Of a DNA stretch of 64,000 nucleotides, positions 40,105 through 49,432 are shown one piece after another. The position numbers and the translations under genes were made by a program. The number at the start of each line of letters is the position of its first letter. Position 1 is the stretch's first letter. The stretch is from Armatimonadota bacterium (GTDB lineage Bacteria > Armatimonadota > Fimbriimonadia > Fimbriimonadales > Fimbriimonadaceae), in assembly GCA_025360125.1 (NCBI GenBank), contig JANYCU010000053.1, forward strand, positions 40,616 through 104,615, given 5' to 3'. The notes below the pieces were generated by a model, which searched no databases, was not told the origin of the DNA, and saw only the letters and a program-made list of their open reading frames with translations.

Positions 40105-40554
40105 CTACTTCATGTATGACGTCGCATGCGCCAAGTGACTGAGGTCATGCGCCATGATGATGTTCGCATATTCATCAATACTGGTTTTGCCGAGGTCCGG
40201 ATGATAGAACTGCTTGTTCCAATCGTCGGGTGACAGTTGGCTTAAAAATTCAACCAAATCTCGTCGCCGATTCTCAAACACGTCGAGCTCGTGGTGAATG
40301 TCCTTTTGGGAATAGTGTTTTTCGAGCGCGCGCTTCTCGGGGTCATACGACTCAACCGCAGCACCGGGTTCCTCGTGGGCAAGACGGAGCCGGTCTAGGA
40401 AGATGTCGTCGAAGTCCGCTAAATGCGCAACCATTTCGGCGAGGTTGAATCGATCGGGGTCGGTCGTTTCGTGATACTTATCCGGTTTCACTTGATCGAC
40501 GATATTGACGAGCGTTTTGGGGGTGCTCTGTAGCGAGCTGAGGTACGCCTTCAT
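40105..40554 (-). CDS. DinB-family protein (paralogue of 23031-23483)
   Basis: DRFNLAEMVAHLADFDDIFLDRLRLAHEEPGAAVESYD...SQKDIHHELDVFENRRRDLVEFLSQL; start moved to MKAYLSS. Confidence 0.8.
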   Translation of the reverse strand: MKAYLSSLQSTPKTLVNIVDQVKPDKYHETTDPDRFNLAEMVAHLADFDDIFLDRLRLAHEEPGAAVESYDPEKRALEKHYSQKDIHHELDVFENRRRDLVEFLSQLSPDDWNKQFYHPDLGKTSIDEYANIIMAHDLSHLAHATSYMK

Positions 40555-40644
40555 AATCTGCCCTACATATAGATAACGCTTTTTTTTAAAAGAAGGCAAG
40601 TAGAATTGAGCAAGTTTTTTGCGCGTAGTAGAAAATAGGTAAAT

Positions 40645-41379
40645 GTGAGAACAACGAAGGTTGAATTATCGCGAAGAGAATTTGTCTCGACTGCAGTCGC
40701 AGTGGGGCTAGGGTCCTCTTCGTTCGGCCAAATTGGTGGATCAAAAACTGTAGAGAGAAAGAAAATGGAACCAAAACTCGTTCATGTCCCCGGTGATGCA
40801 GATATCGCCAAAGCACTAAACACGGCGTCCCACGGCATCAGCGAAGCCACCCACAAAGCCCACCTCGGTTTGTGGCAAGGATACGCCAACAAAACCAACG
40901 AAATTAGAAAAGCCCTCGCTGAGCTAGAAATGGACCCAGCCAAGGCAAACCAGATTTACAGCCAAGTCCGAGCGCTGAAGGTTAACTATGCGTTCGCTTA
41001 CGGCGGATACAAGAACCACAATGTCTACTTCGACACAATCGGTGGAAGCGGCGGACCTGCGACTGGCGACATCGCAACTCTCATCAATGAGGCTTATGGT
41101 TCGTTCGAGAATTGGCAAAAAGAATGGAAGACCACCGGAATCGGCGCTCGAGGCTGGGCATACCTAGCCTATGACCACGACGAGCAACGGCTCTTCACCT
41201 TCATGGGTGACGCTCAAGACACGTATCCAGCCTGGAACTCGACTTTGGTTCTAGCCCTCGACGTGTACGAGCATGCCTACTTCCTCGACTTCCAAACTGC
41301 CCGAGCCAAGTATATCGATGCCTACTTCAACGTCATCGACTGGGACGCCGTCAACGCTCGCCTGAAGAAAGGAATGTAG
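40645..41379 (+). CDS. Fe/Mn superoxide dismutase with Tat-like signal
   Basis: SRREFVSTAVAVGLGSSSFGQ Tat-like signal; THKAHLGLWQGYANK, GGYKNHNVYFDTIGG, ALDVYEHAYFLDFQ retain SOD metal-ligand positions. Confidence 0.85.
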   Translation: MRTTKVELSRREFVSTAVAVGLGSSSFGQIGGSKTVERKKMEPKLVHVPGDADIAKALNTASHGISEATHKAHLGLWQGYANKTNEIRKALAELEMDPAKANQIYSQVRALKVNYAFAYGGYKNHNVYFDTIGGSGGPATGDIATLINEAYGSFENWQKEWKTTGIGARGWAYLAYDHDEQRLFTFMGDAQDTYPAWNSTLVLALDVYEHAYFLDFQTARAKYIDAYFNVIDWDAVNARLKKGM

Positions 41380-41402
41380 TTTTCATCCGATAATCCAGTT
41401 GA

Positions 41403-41426
41403 AAAGCCCTCCCAGGAGGGCTTTTT
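41403..41426 (+). terminator. Rho-independent terminator after the SOD gene
   Basis: AAAGCCCTCCCAGGAGGGCTTTTT. Confidence 0.85.
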
Positions 41427-41435
41427 CTTGCCCGA

Positions 41436-41463
41436 TCTCTGATCTCCGCTCTCTGATTCCTGC
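41436..41463. repeat. Degenerate heptamer tract TCTCTGA|TCTCCGC|TCTCTGA|TTCCTGC
   Basis: 7-nt periodicity read directly. Confidence 0.55.
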
Positions 41464-41490
41464 CTAGACTATGGTTATAATGTCTTAACT

Positions 41491-43284
41491 ATGGAAACCG
41501 TCAATGTTGACGTCGCAATCACCGGTGGTGGACCAGCTGGAAGCACCGCCGGAACATTCCTACGCAAGTACGGGAACGACTTAAAGGTTCTGATTCTTGA
41601 GCGCGAAATATTCCCACGCGATCACGTAGGTGAAAGCCAATTGCCCGAAATCTCGAAAGTCCTCGACGAGATGGGATGCTGGGACAAAGTTGAAGCGGCA
41701 CAATTTCCAATCAAAGTAGGTGCCACCTACAAATGGGGCCGCACAAAAGAGCTTTGGGATTTCGACTTCATGCCAGTACCGTTCATCAAGGATGAGCCGA
41801 GGCCGGGCAAGTTTGAAGGTCAACGCAAGCATCTCGCATTTCAGGTCGACCGCTCAATCTATGATGAAATCCTCCTTGATCATGCCGCCGAAATGGGATG
41901 CGATGTTCGCGAAGGCACCCGGGTCCTCAAGGTCCGAACTGACGGAGACCGAGTCGATGGGCTTGAACTCTCAACCGGTGAACTGGTAAAAGCGCGGGTG
42001 TACCTCGACTGCTCTGGACACTCAGGGATTCTTCGCCGAGCCATGAAGGTTAGTACCCACAGTCCCACCGCCCTCCAAAATATTGCCATTTGGGAGTACT
42101 GGCAAAATGCTGACTGGGCCGAGGAAATCGGAATCGAAGGCACCCGAATCCAAGTCATGAGTGTCGGCTATGGGTGGATTTGGTTCATTCCTCTTGGCCC
42201 TAAACGAACCAGCATCGGCCTCGTCATCCCCGCCGAATATTACAAGCACAGCGGTAAGAAGCCCGAAGAACTTTACAATAAAGCCCTCGACGATGAGACC
42301 CGGGTGAAGGGATTCATGACGAACGCGGTCTCCGAAGGAAAAACTTATACAACCAAAGACTGGTCGTTTCTATCCGACCGACAATCAGGTGAAAACTGGT
42401 TCTTGGTTGGCGAGGCTTGTGGCTTCGCCGATCCGATCCTGTCCGCAGGTTTGACCATTACTCACGCCGCTGCCAGGGAGGTCGCATTCTCAATCTTAGA
42501 AGCCGACCGAGGGGCAGACCCGATGTGGCTGAGAGAGGTCTACGATCGGCGACAAACGTCGCGAGTCACCAATCACATCCGCTTCGCGGACTACTGGTAC
42601 ACCGCCAACGAACAGTTCAAAGACCTTAAAGAGCACACGCAAAAGATCGCCCAAGCCAATGGCCTCGATTATGAACCGGATAAGGCGTGGGCTTGGATTG
42701 CCCAAGGAGGATTTATCGACGAAGAATTGACTGCGGGAATTGGAGGATTTGGATTACCAGTCGTGAAGGAACTGGGGCACTACATGGGCGAGCTACCGCC
42801 AACTTCACCAGTCTATACAAACTCAATTTTTGAGTTTAACGATCAAGATGCTGAGCAAAAAAAGGGCGCGACCTACAATGAAGGGCGAGTCCTGAAACGA
42901 ATGGTCTATCGACGTGGAATGAAGTTCCTCCCGATGGCTTTTCCTTATGATTTTTGGGTGACAACGCTTCGAAAGCATCAGCGAACTCCAGAGATCAAAG
43001 AGGCTCTCAAATCTCACTTGCTGAATATCCCGAACGAGCAGCTTCGCGGCAACACTTACCATGCGTTGATGGCCGCACTAGAAGCCCTGATAGTCGATGG
43101 CTGGGTAATAGCAAGCCACGATCCATCATTTCCGCTTTTTAACCAAATGCCCATCTACAACACGGTACATTGGCACGACAAAGCAGTGACTATTAAGGCC
43201 CAGAGTTCGAAATTCTGGTGCAAAAAAGACGTGGACAAGCGTAGACTATTACTGTGTCCATTGTCCGCTATGATACGCCGCTAG
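41491..43284 (+). CDS. Flavin-dependent halogenase-like FAD oxidoreductase
   Basis: VDVAITGGGPAGSTAGTFL; FPRDHVGESQLPEI; KVGATYKWG; GWIWFIPLGPKRTSIGLVI containing WxWxIP; GEACGFADPILSAGLTI. Confidence 0.75.
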   Translation: METVNVDVAITGGGPAGSTAGTFLRKYGNDLKVLILEREIFPRDHVGESQLPEISKVLDEMGCWDKVEAAQFPIKVGATYKWGRTKELWDFDFMPVPFIKDEPRPGKFEGQRKHLAFQVDRSIYDEILLDHAAEMGCDVREGTRVLKVRTDGDRVDGLELSTGELVKARVYLDCSGHSGILRRAMKVSTHSPTALQNIAIWEYWQNADWAEEIGIEGTRIQVMSVGYGWIWFIPLGPKRTSIGLVIPAEYYKHSGKKPEELYNKALDDETRVKGFMTNAVSEGKTYTTKDWSFLSDRQSGENWFLVGEACGFADPILSAGLTITHAAAREVAFSILEADRGADPMWLREVYDRRQTSRVTNHIRFADYWYTANEQFKDLKEHTQKIAQANGLDYEPDKAWAWIAQGGFIDEELTAGIGGFGLPVVKELGHYMGELPPTSPVYTNSIFEFNDQDAEQKKGATYNEGRVLKRMVYRRGMKFLPMAFPYDFWVTTLRKHQRTPEIKEALKSHLLNIPNEQLRGNTYHALMAALEALIVDGWVIASHDPSFPLFNQMPIYNTVHWHDKAVTIKAQSSKFWCKKDVDKRRLLLCPLSAMIRR

Positions 43285-45326
43285 AACTCAGCAATGACTT
43301 TGAGCCAAAGGGTGATCAAGGCAAGGCGATAGACCAACTGGTCGAAGGTATCGAATCCGGCTACCGCTTTCAAACCCTCCTCGGAGCCACGGGTACTGGT
43401 AAGACGTTTACGATGGCGAACGTCATCCAACGAACCCAACGTCCCGCCCTCATCCTGGCCCACAACAAGACCTTGGCTGCTCAGCTTTGTCAAGAATTCC
43501 GCGCCTTCTTCCCCGAGAACTCGGTCCAATACTTCATTTCGTATTACGACTACTACCAGCCGGAAGCGTACGTCCCGTCGAGCGACCTTTACATTGAGAA
43601 GGACTCCAGCGTGAACGACGAAATCGAGCGACTGCGCCATGCCGCAACCCACGCCCTTCTCGAAAGGCGCGATGTCATCGTTGTCGCCTCGGTCTCCTGC
43701 ATCTACGGTCTTGGCTCGCCGGACACCTACGCCGACTCCGTCGTAACGTTCGAAACCGGACAACCGCTAGATCTTGAAGAAGCACTGAAGAAGCTGATCC
43801 AGATGCAGTTCACGCGCAATAACTTGATTCTCGAACGAGGCACCTTCCGAGTGCGCGGAGACACCCTCGAAATCCAACCCAAGGATGAAGAGACCGTCAC
43901 CCGTATCGAGTTCTTTGGCGATACGATTGAGCGAATTCGATTGATCGATCCCCTGACCCAAGACGTCATTGATGAGCCATCCAAAATCAGCGTTTTCCCC
44001 GCCACTCACTATGTAACGCCGTGGGAAAAACTGGACTCTGTACTCGTCCAGATTCGAGAAGAACTCGACGCCCAAGAAGCCCTCTTCCAAAGCCAAGGCA
44101 AACTGCTCGAAGCCCAACGAATTAGACAGCGGGTCGAATTTGACCTCGAAATGATGGCCGAACTTGGCTATTGCAACGGCATTGAAAACTATTCGCGCTA
44201 CTTCGACGGACGCCAACCCGGAACCGCGCCATTTACGCTCCTCGACTTCCTACCGAGTGACGCGCTCATCTTCATCGATGAAAGCCACCAAACCCTGCCT
44301 CAGGTTAGGGCCATGTATAACGGCGACAAGCAACGAAAGTCGGTGTTGGTCGATTACGGCTTCCGATTGCCAAGCGCACTCGATAACCGACCCCTCAAGT
44401 TCGAAGAATTCCTCGAACGAGTACCTCAGGTCGTATTCGTTTCGGCCACCCCCGGCCCGTTCGAAAAGGAGAAGGAAGATCAGGTCGTGCAACAGATCAT
44501 CCGTCCAACGTATCTGGTCGATCCCGAAGTCGTCATTCGCCCGACAAAAGGACAGGTCGACGATCTTCTCGCCGAAATTCAACGAGTGGTTGCGACGGGC
44601 AAACGGGTCCTCGTAACTACGCTCACCAAGAAAATGGCCGAAGATCTCTCGGGCTACTTAAAGGACATTGGCGTCAAGGTGAACTACATTCACTCGAATG
44701 TCCATTCACTTGAACGGCCCGAAATCCTGCGTGACTTGCGCCTTGGAATCTACGATGTCCTCATTGGCGTCAACCTCCTTCGAGAAGGGCTTGACCTTCC
44801 CGAAGTCACCCTCGTCGCAATTCTCGATGCCGACAAAGAAGGATTCCTTCGATCCGAAACATCACTCATTCAAACCATTGGACGTGCGGCCAGAAACGTG
44901 GACGGCAAGGTCATCATGTACGCCGACAAAATCACCGGATCGATGGAACGCGCCATCGCGGAAACGAATCGCCGCCGGGAAGTCCAACGACAGTACAACA
45001 TCGATAACAATACCGAACCAGTCACGATTCAAAAGGAAGTTCGCGAGACGATTCGGTCCTACGACAAGGTCGAAGAAGTCGCCGCTCAGTACAGCGACGA
45101 AACCCGAAGTGCTATTCTCGACGGATCGCCAGTTCGAGTCGAAGATATTCCAATCCTCATCTCGAGCATGGAGAAAGAAATGAAGGACCTCGCCAAGGCC
45201 ATGGAATTTGAGAAAGCCGCCCACGTGCGCGACGAGATCGAAGGCCTTCGCAAGATCATGGGTACCAGCGACGGTCGTCTCGGCCAAGAGAAACGAAAGC
45301 TCCGACGGTTCGCTTCAAGGAAGTAG
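43254..45326 (+). CDS. uvrB: excinuclease ABC subunit UvrB
   Basis: YRFQTLLGATGTGKTFTMANVI, YFISYYDYYQPEAYVPSSDLYIEKD, LLREGLDLPEVTLVAILDADKEGFLRSETSLIQTIGRAARN, C-terminal UVR motif MEKEMKDLAKAMEFEKAAHVRDEIEGLR. Confidence 0.97.
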   Translation: MSIVRYDTPLELSNDFEPKGDQGKAIDQLVEGIESGYRFQTLLGATGTGKTFTMANVIQRTQRPALILAHNKTLAAQLCQEFRAFFPENSVQYFISYYDYYQPEAYVPSSDLYIEKDSSVNDEIERLRHAATHALLERRDVIVVASVSCIYGLGSPDTYADSVVTFETGQPLDLEEALKKLIQMQFTRNNLILERGTFRVRGDTLEIQPKDEETVTRIEFFGDTIERIRLIDPLTQDVIDEPSKISVFPATHYVTPWEKLDSVLVQIREELDAQEALFQSQGKLLEAQRIRQRVEFDLEMMAELGYCNGIENYSRYFDGRQPGTAPFTLLDFLPSDALIFIDESHQTLPQVRAMYNGDKQRKSVLVDYGFRLPSALDNRPLKFEEFLERVPQVVFVSATPGPFEKEKEDQVVQQIIRPTYLVDPEVVIRPTKGQVDDLLAEIQRVVATGKRVLVTTLTKKMAEDLSGYLKDIGVKVNYIHSNVHSLERPEILRDLRLGIYDVLIGVNLLREGLDLPEVTLVAILDADKEGFLRSETSLIQTIGRAARNVDGKVIMYADKITGSMERAIAETNRRREVQRQYNIDNNTEPVTIQKEVRETIRSYDKVEEVAAQYSDETRSAILDGSPVRVEDIPILISSMEKEMKDLAKAMEFEKAAHVRDEIEGLRKIMGTSDGRLGQEKRKLRRFASRK

Positions 45327-45354
45327 ATTTCGGCTTAGCTAGCGGTGTGAAAAT

Positions 45355-45636
45355 TTGAGGCTTTCAGAGACTTGGCGAACAGAGAAGGTTCAGGGAATCT
45401 GTGTCTTCATCGGCACGATTGCTAATTCAATCATTTTGGCCGCCGGATATCAACGCTTCGACAACCAGGTGTCGCTAGCCTTCCTTGCACCAATATTTTG
45501 GGTCTCCTTTCTTTTGTGGTTTCCGCTCCTGCTGGTATGTTCAAAAAGGCCAAAAGTAATGTGGAGCATTTTTCTATTCCAATTCCTTCTATGCATGCTC
45601 GTTCTCTGCGTTGGAATCATGTATTCCGCTCCATAG
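45355..45636 (+). CDS. small hypothetical membrane protein
   Basis: 93 aa, TTG start, several hydrophobic segments. Confidence 0.35.
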   Translation: MRLSETWRTEKVQGICVFIGTIANSIILAAGYQRFDNQVSLAFLAPIFWVSFLLWFPLLLVCSKRPKVMWSIFLFQFLLCMLVLCVGIMYSAP

Positions 45637-45950
45637 CCTCTTCCCCATTGACACTCGATATGCCAAATGCTGGCACCCAATCCGCTGAGACCTGAGCTCG
45701 TTTCTTCACAATCTTGCCCAATTTGTGGACACCCAGATCCTCCTGAGGCCCAACGGGTCGGTGGTATTTCAGCCCAGGTCGCAGTTTTTTGTTGCTTTCA
45801 GGCAACCAAAGACGAAGGCCTGGGTAGGAATCGAAAATTGTCTTTTCCACGGGCGCTCCTACTAACTTTGAGCCTAAACAATGTTGCGAGCGTCCCTTGC
45901 CGAAGGCGATCCCAATTAAATTTGGACCAGGTCCAATCAATCCGCCGAAA

Positions 45951-46136
45951 CTATCCTTGATTTAGCAAGGCTGCGCGTACTCTCACAATTTGCGCCCCCA
46001 ACTGGGCATGCAAACCAACCAGCGGATGTTGACCATCAACTGACATCAGCGTCGGCCCTACTCCCGCTAGGTGCGCGTTATTACCTGTATCCATCAAGAA
46101 CGTATGTGGATCACTTTTCGCGGCTTTGAACCTCAA
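45951..46136 (-). pseudogene. C-terminal remnant of a GDSL/SGNH hydrolase, duplicate of the end of 46434-47534
   Basis: KSDPHTFLMDTGNNAHLAGVGPTLMSVDGQHPLVGLHAQLGAQIV vs KSDPHTFLMDTGNNAHLAGVGPTLMSVDGQHPLAALHAQLGARLV. Confidence 0.85.
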
Positions 46137-46137
46137 A

Positions 46138-46260
46138 GACCGACCCCGGAGGGGTCACAGTTGGTAGCCGGGGTGTCGTAGCGACAATGAGCTTTAGCGA
46201 AATTGGAACGAAGATCCCCGGAATAGTCCGAAAAAGCCAAAGTCCACGGCCGCTCAATTC
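46138..46260. repeat. Dispersed intergenic repeat copy 1 (GACCGACCCCGGAGGGGTCACAG...)
   Basis: gaccgaccccggaggggtcacagttggtagccggggtgtcgtagcgacaatgagctttagcgaaattggaacgaagatcccc; second copy at 52891. Confidence 0.85.
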
Positions 46261-46433
46261 AAACTAAAAATACTAGATGCGATCTGAGCGGCCCCTCTTT
46301 AGTCCGCCGAAGCTATTTTGGAATGTTCGAAATAGCGAAGCAGGAGCCGACTTGTCGGCCATAGTGCATTGACGGAGGCGGAAGGTGATCTTGAAATCTT
46401 TGAAGCGACTCAATGGCATTAGAATGCTTCGAA

Positions 46434-47534
46434 TCAATTTCCTATTGCGACCAATGCCTTTGCTCTAGCTTCAACTAAACGAGCCCCCAACTGAGCATGC
46501 AAAGCAGCCAGCGGATGTTGGCCATCGACTGACATGAGAGTCGGCCCTACTCCCGCAAGATGCGCGTTATTACCTGTATCCATGAGGAACGTGTGCGGAT
46601 CGCTTTTCGTATTCTTAAATCCGGCCGTCAAGGACGCCCGCGAACGACCAGAAAACGGAATGATCAAAAAGATTTCGGTTCGAGGACTGCTAACCGACCG
46701 AAGCGCAGTCAGCAACTGAGGAACATCATCGCTGGTTGGCCCCGCGTTTTCGCCCATATTAACGTAGATTTCATCCGGCACTGGCCAAAGTTTTCCATTC
46801 CTCAACCGGGAATGCTCTTTGTCGATCATCGACCAAAATGTCATCACACCGGGCGTGTTCCCGTCTGCTGCTTTCCGGTCCCACGACGCCCCGCCGTAAG
46901 CCGAGATTCCATACTCGGCATTGATCGCCTTTGCGACAACCGAAGGATAGCCAAGTGTCGCATCTTGAGTTTCCACCGCGTTGGTGATTCCGTCCTTGAA
47001 GTTGGCTACATCGTCGTCGCCGTTCGTGATGCTATCGCCAAGAAAAAGTACATTTTTCTTGGCGGTATCAGCCCTGAATGTCCGAGCGACTTCATCCAAC
47101 TTAATCGAGTTCACTCGAACGACATTGACCGGAGTCCAGAAATCTAGAAAGACATATCCTGAAACATATTCCAGTCGCAAGGTATGGTTTCCCGAATTCA
47201 AATGGACCGCGCAGTCGATGGTCTGAATCCCCGACTTGATCTGATAAGTGGTCCCCGGACCTCCGTCAATCGAAGCTCTAACCAAAGGATATTGACTTGC
47301 CGGAACCCCCGCTTTGGAAAGTGCAGTCCCGTCAAAAGTCACCCGAACGCTCGTGCCCGTGAAGCCAACCTTCAAGTAAGCGCCAGGGTTGGGCGTCTGA
47401 GCGTAATCGCTCTCCCGAACCCAGTTGTAAGGACTAAATGTGATGTTCGGATCGGACATTGAAATATCCCTCGCGCAAGCAAACGCGCCAAGTAAGAGAA
47501 CACCAAAAGCACCTAAAAGTAACTTAATATTCAT
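46434..47534 (-). CDS. secreted SGNH/GDSL hydrolase with CE2-like N-terminal domain
   Basis: NVLFLGDSITNGDD, EIYVNMGENAGPTSDDV, SVDGQHPL (D-x-x-H); N-terminal beta-rich VRVTFDGTAL...NSGNHTLRLEYVS. Confidence 0.8.
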   Translation of the reverse strand: MNIKLLLGAFGVLLLGAFACARDISMSDPNITFSPYNWVRESDYAQTPNPGAYLKVGFTGTSVRVTFDGTALSKAGVPASQYPLVRASIDGGPGTTYQIKSGIQTIDCAVHLNSGNHTLRLEYVSGYVFLDFWTPVNVVRVNSIKLDEVARTFRADTAKKNVLFLGDSITNGDDDVANFKDGITNAVETQDATLGYPSVVAKAINAEYGISAYGGASWDRKAADGNTPGVMTFWSMIDKEHSRLRNGKLWPVPDEIYVNMGENAGPTSDDVPQLLTALRSVSSPRTEIFLIIPFSGRSRASLTAGFKNTKSDPHTFLMDTGNNAHLAGVGPTLMSVDGQHPLAALHAQLGARLVEARAKALVAIGN

Positions 47535-47557
47535 TTTTCCGAAAGTCGAAAGCTAGC

Positions 47558-49129
47558 TTAGAAATCCCCGCCGCCACCCGAGTCAAAGCTTCCACCCGAG
47601 TCTCCGCCGCCGCCGAAGTCGAATCCACCCGAATCGCCTCCTCCGCCAGTGTCAAACCCGCCGGAATCATTGCCCGAGCTGCCGCCAAAATCGAAGTCGC
47701 CCGAACTGTCATTGCCACTGGAACCACCGTTAAAGTTAAAGTCGCCCGAACTGTCGTTCGAGAACGTGTTTTGTCCCGGGTTTTGCTCGTAATAATTGTT
47801 GATGATCGTGTCGCCACCACCGTAGCCGTAGCCACCGTAGCCGCCGCCAAATAATCCGCCGCCCCAGCCGTAACCGTAATGGGGAGTGAACATGCTGGAG
47901 ATCGCGGAGATCGCAATGACGTCCCAGATGAAATTGTGAGAATTGTAGTCTCGGTAAGGGTCATAACCCGACACCGCGTACCATGGCATGAATTGACCAC
48001 TCTGAGAATATTGCCCCCGCAACTGCGGCATTTGACCCTGCATCAATTGGTCTCGTTCCTGCGGAGTGACCATAACCGTTTTGCGAGTGCCGCCAAAATT
48101 CACTTCAACCGGAATTAACTGATCGCTTGGCTGCGAAGAAAAATACGAAACTCCTTGCATCGGCTCGAACAACGGTGCGCGCTGATTGTCAATAATCGGA
48201 GGAATCGTGAACGCAACCCCCGAATCTCCCGTGATCGCACTGACGTGAGGCTTCGCGTTGTTGAAATCATCAAGAACTTGGTTGAATGTGCTGTTGGCTA
48301 TATCGAAATCCGCGACAGTTTTGCCATTGCGGACTCTGGCCGTGCCTTCATCAAACGTCTGTCCCATTCGGTCTCGATATTGACGAACTGCGTCGGCATC
48401 TTGGCCCGATTTAAGGAGGCCGTCATAGGAATCCAAATAAGTCATCGCGTTTAGTGCCTTGACTTTGGTTTCTTCCGCCGCCTTTTTGGCTCGATTGATT
48501 TTTTGTTTCTTTGCTCCAAACATAATAGCTACCACGGCCGCAACCATCGCCACCGGAATTCCGATGCAGAAGAAGAGGCCAACGCCTGAAAAAGGTGAAC
48601 TTGAAGAACTAGCCGACTTATTGGAATATCCGCTTGTACCCCGATTCATCACCTTCGTTTCGGCCACTGCCTTAACCCTGGTTGCCAGGTCCTTGATCGC
48701 CGGAGTGAAATCGTTCATTGTCACAAGCTTCTTAGCGTTGCCATCCAGGTATTCAAGTTCATTGACCGTGAGTTTTCGATTGTAACCAGAAATCCCCGAT
48801 TTGGTAAGCACGACCAAAATCGTCTTGTCGCCAAGTCCGAGCTTGCTGTCGGCAACGTACTTTGCAAAGGCAGTTCGCTGTTCCTGACCGCTTTTCACCC
48901 AATTCGGACCCAGCTTATCAACGGCCAAGAGTCGAAATTCGTACGGCTTGACCTGGCTAGCAAGGGAATTTATTTGGCCATAGTCGATTTTGCCGTTAAA
49001 GCTTGGTTGGGCAAAGTAGGTGCTGGTCTTTAGGTCCTGGTAAACCTGATCGGCTTTGGAGTTTTGTTGGGCGAAAGATATCGCCGACATTCCCATGAGC
49101 AAAAGCGACAACGAACGGTTAAATTTCAT
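47558..49129 (-). CDS. secreted membrane-anchored protein, YgcG/TPM-like with Gly/Ser/Asp-rich C-terminal tail
   Basis: Signal MKFNRSLSLLLMGMSAISFAQQ; TM FFCIGIPVAMVAAVVAIMFG; C-term GGDSGGFDFGGGGDSGGSFDSGGGGDF. Family call tentative. Confidence 0.55.
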   Translation of the reverse strand: MKFNRSLSLLLMGMSAISFAQQNSKADQVYQDLKTSTYFAQPSFNGKIDYGQINSLASQVKPYEFRLLAVDKLGPNWVKSGQEQRTAFAKYVADSKLGLGDKTILVVLTKSGISGYNRKLTVNELEYLDGNAKKLVTMNDFTPAIKDLATRVKAVAETKVMNRGTSGYSNKSASSSSSPFSGVGLFFCIGIPVAMVAAVVAIMFGAKKQKINRAKKAAEETKVKALNAMTYLDSYDGLLKSGQDADAVRQYRDRMGQTFDEGTARVRNGKTVADFDIANSTFNQVLDDFNNAKPHVSAITGDSGVAFTIPPIIDNQRAPLFEPMQGVSYFSSQPSDQLIPVEVNFGGTRKTVMVTPQERDQLMQGQMPQLRGQYSQSGQFMPWYAVSGYDPYRDYNSHNFIWDVIAISAISSMFTPHYGYGWGGGLFGGGYGGYGYGGGDTIINNYYEQNPGQNTFSNDSSGDFNFNGGSSGNDSSGDFDFGGSSGNDSGGFDTGGGGDSGGFDFGGGGDSGGSFDSGGGGDF

Positions 49130-49212
49130 AACTTCACTAGTTGATACGGTATACAACCCGATCCGGCTCCAACAATTATAAGTCCAAAGCATTTCGGTTA
49201 TGCTATTCCCCA

Positions 49213-49317
49213 ATGCGACCTTCTCGCACCGCTAATAACGAATTCCAGGTCGGGCAGCTTAGCCTCCTAGGTCTCGTCGTGCTTAGCCTTCTTAGCATTA
49301 TTATTATTATTTGCTAG
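49213..49317 (+). promoter_or_regulatory. ilv leader peptide ORF, 34 aa: MRPSRTANNEFQVGQLSLLGLVVLSLLSIIIIIC
   Basis: ATG 49213 to TAG 49315-49317; 7 Leu, 3 Val, 5 consecutive Ile; immediately before an attenuator-type terminator and ilvB. Confidence 0.9.
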
Positions 49318-49320
49318 GTA

Positions 49321-49378
49321 CCGGGAAGAACGCTGAAAAGAAATTGAAAAGCCTTCCCGGAAACGGGAAGGCTTTTTT
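49321..49378 (+). terminator. Attenuator: antiterminator segment CCGGGAAG (49321-49328) and terminator AAAAGCCTTCCCG-GAAA-CGGGAAGGCTTTTTT
   Basis: Segment 49321-49328 (ccgggaag) is complementary to 49353-49360 (cttcccgg), which alternatively pairs with 49364-49370 (cgggaag) of the terminator. Confidence 0.9.
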
Positions 49379-49432
49379 GTTGACTCGACATTGTCGTCGG
49401 GGCCAAGTCCAACGGAGGACGTGGAGTCAATA

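Noticed and set aside
45700-45950. Small ORFs between uvrB and the GDSL remnant
   Set aside because: Region is repeat-like intergenic DNA (gaggcccaacgggtcggtggtatttcagcccagg...); ORFs are short and lack family support.
47558-47800. Gly/Ser/Asp-rich repeats as an independent tandem repeat element
   Set aside because: They are the in-frame low-complexity C-terminal tail of the 47558-49129 protein.
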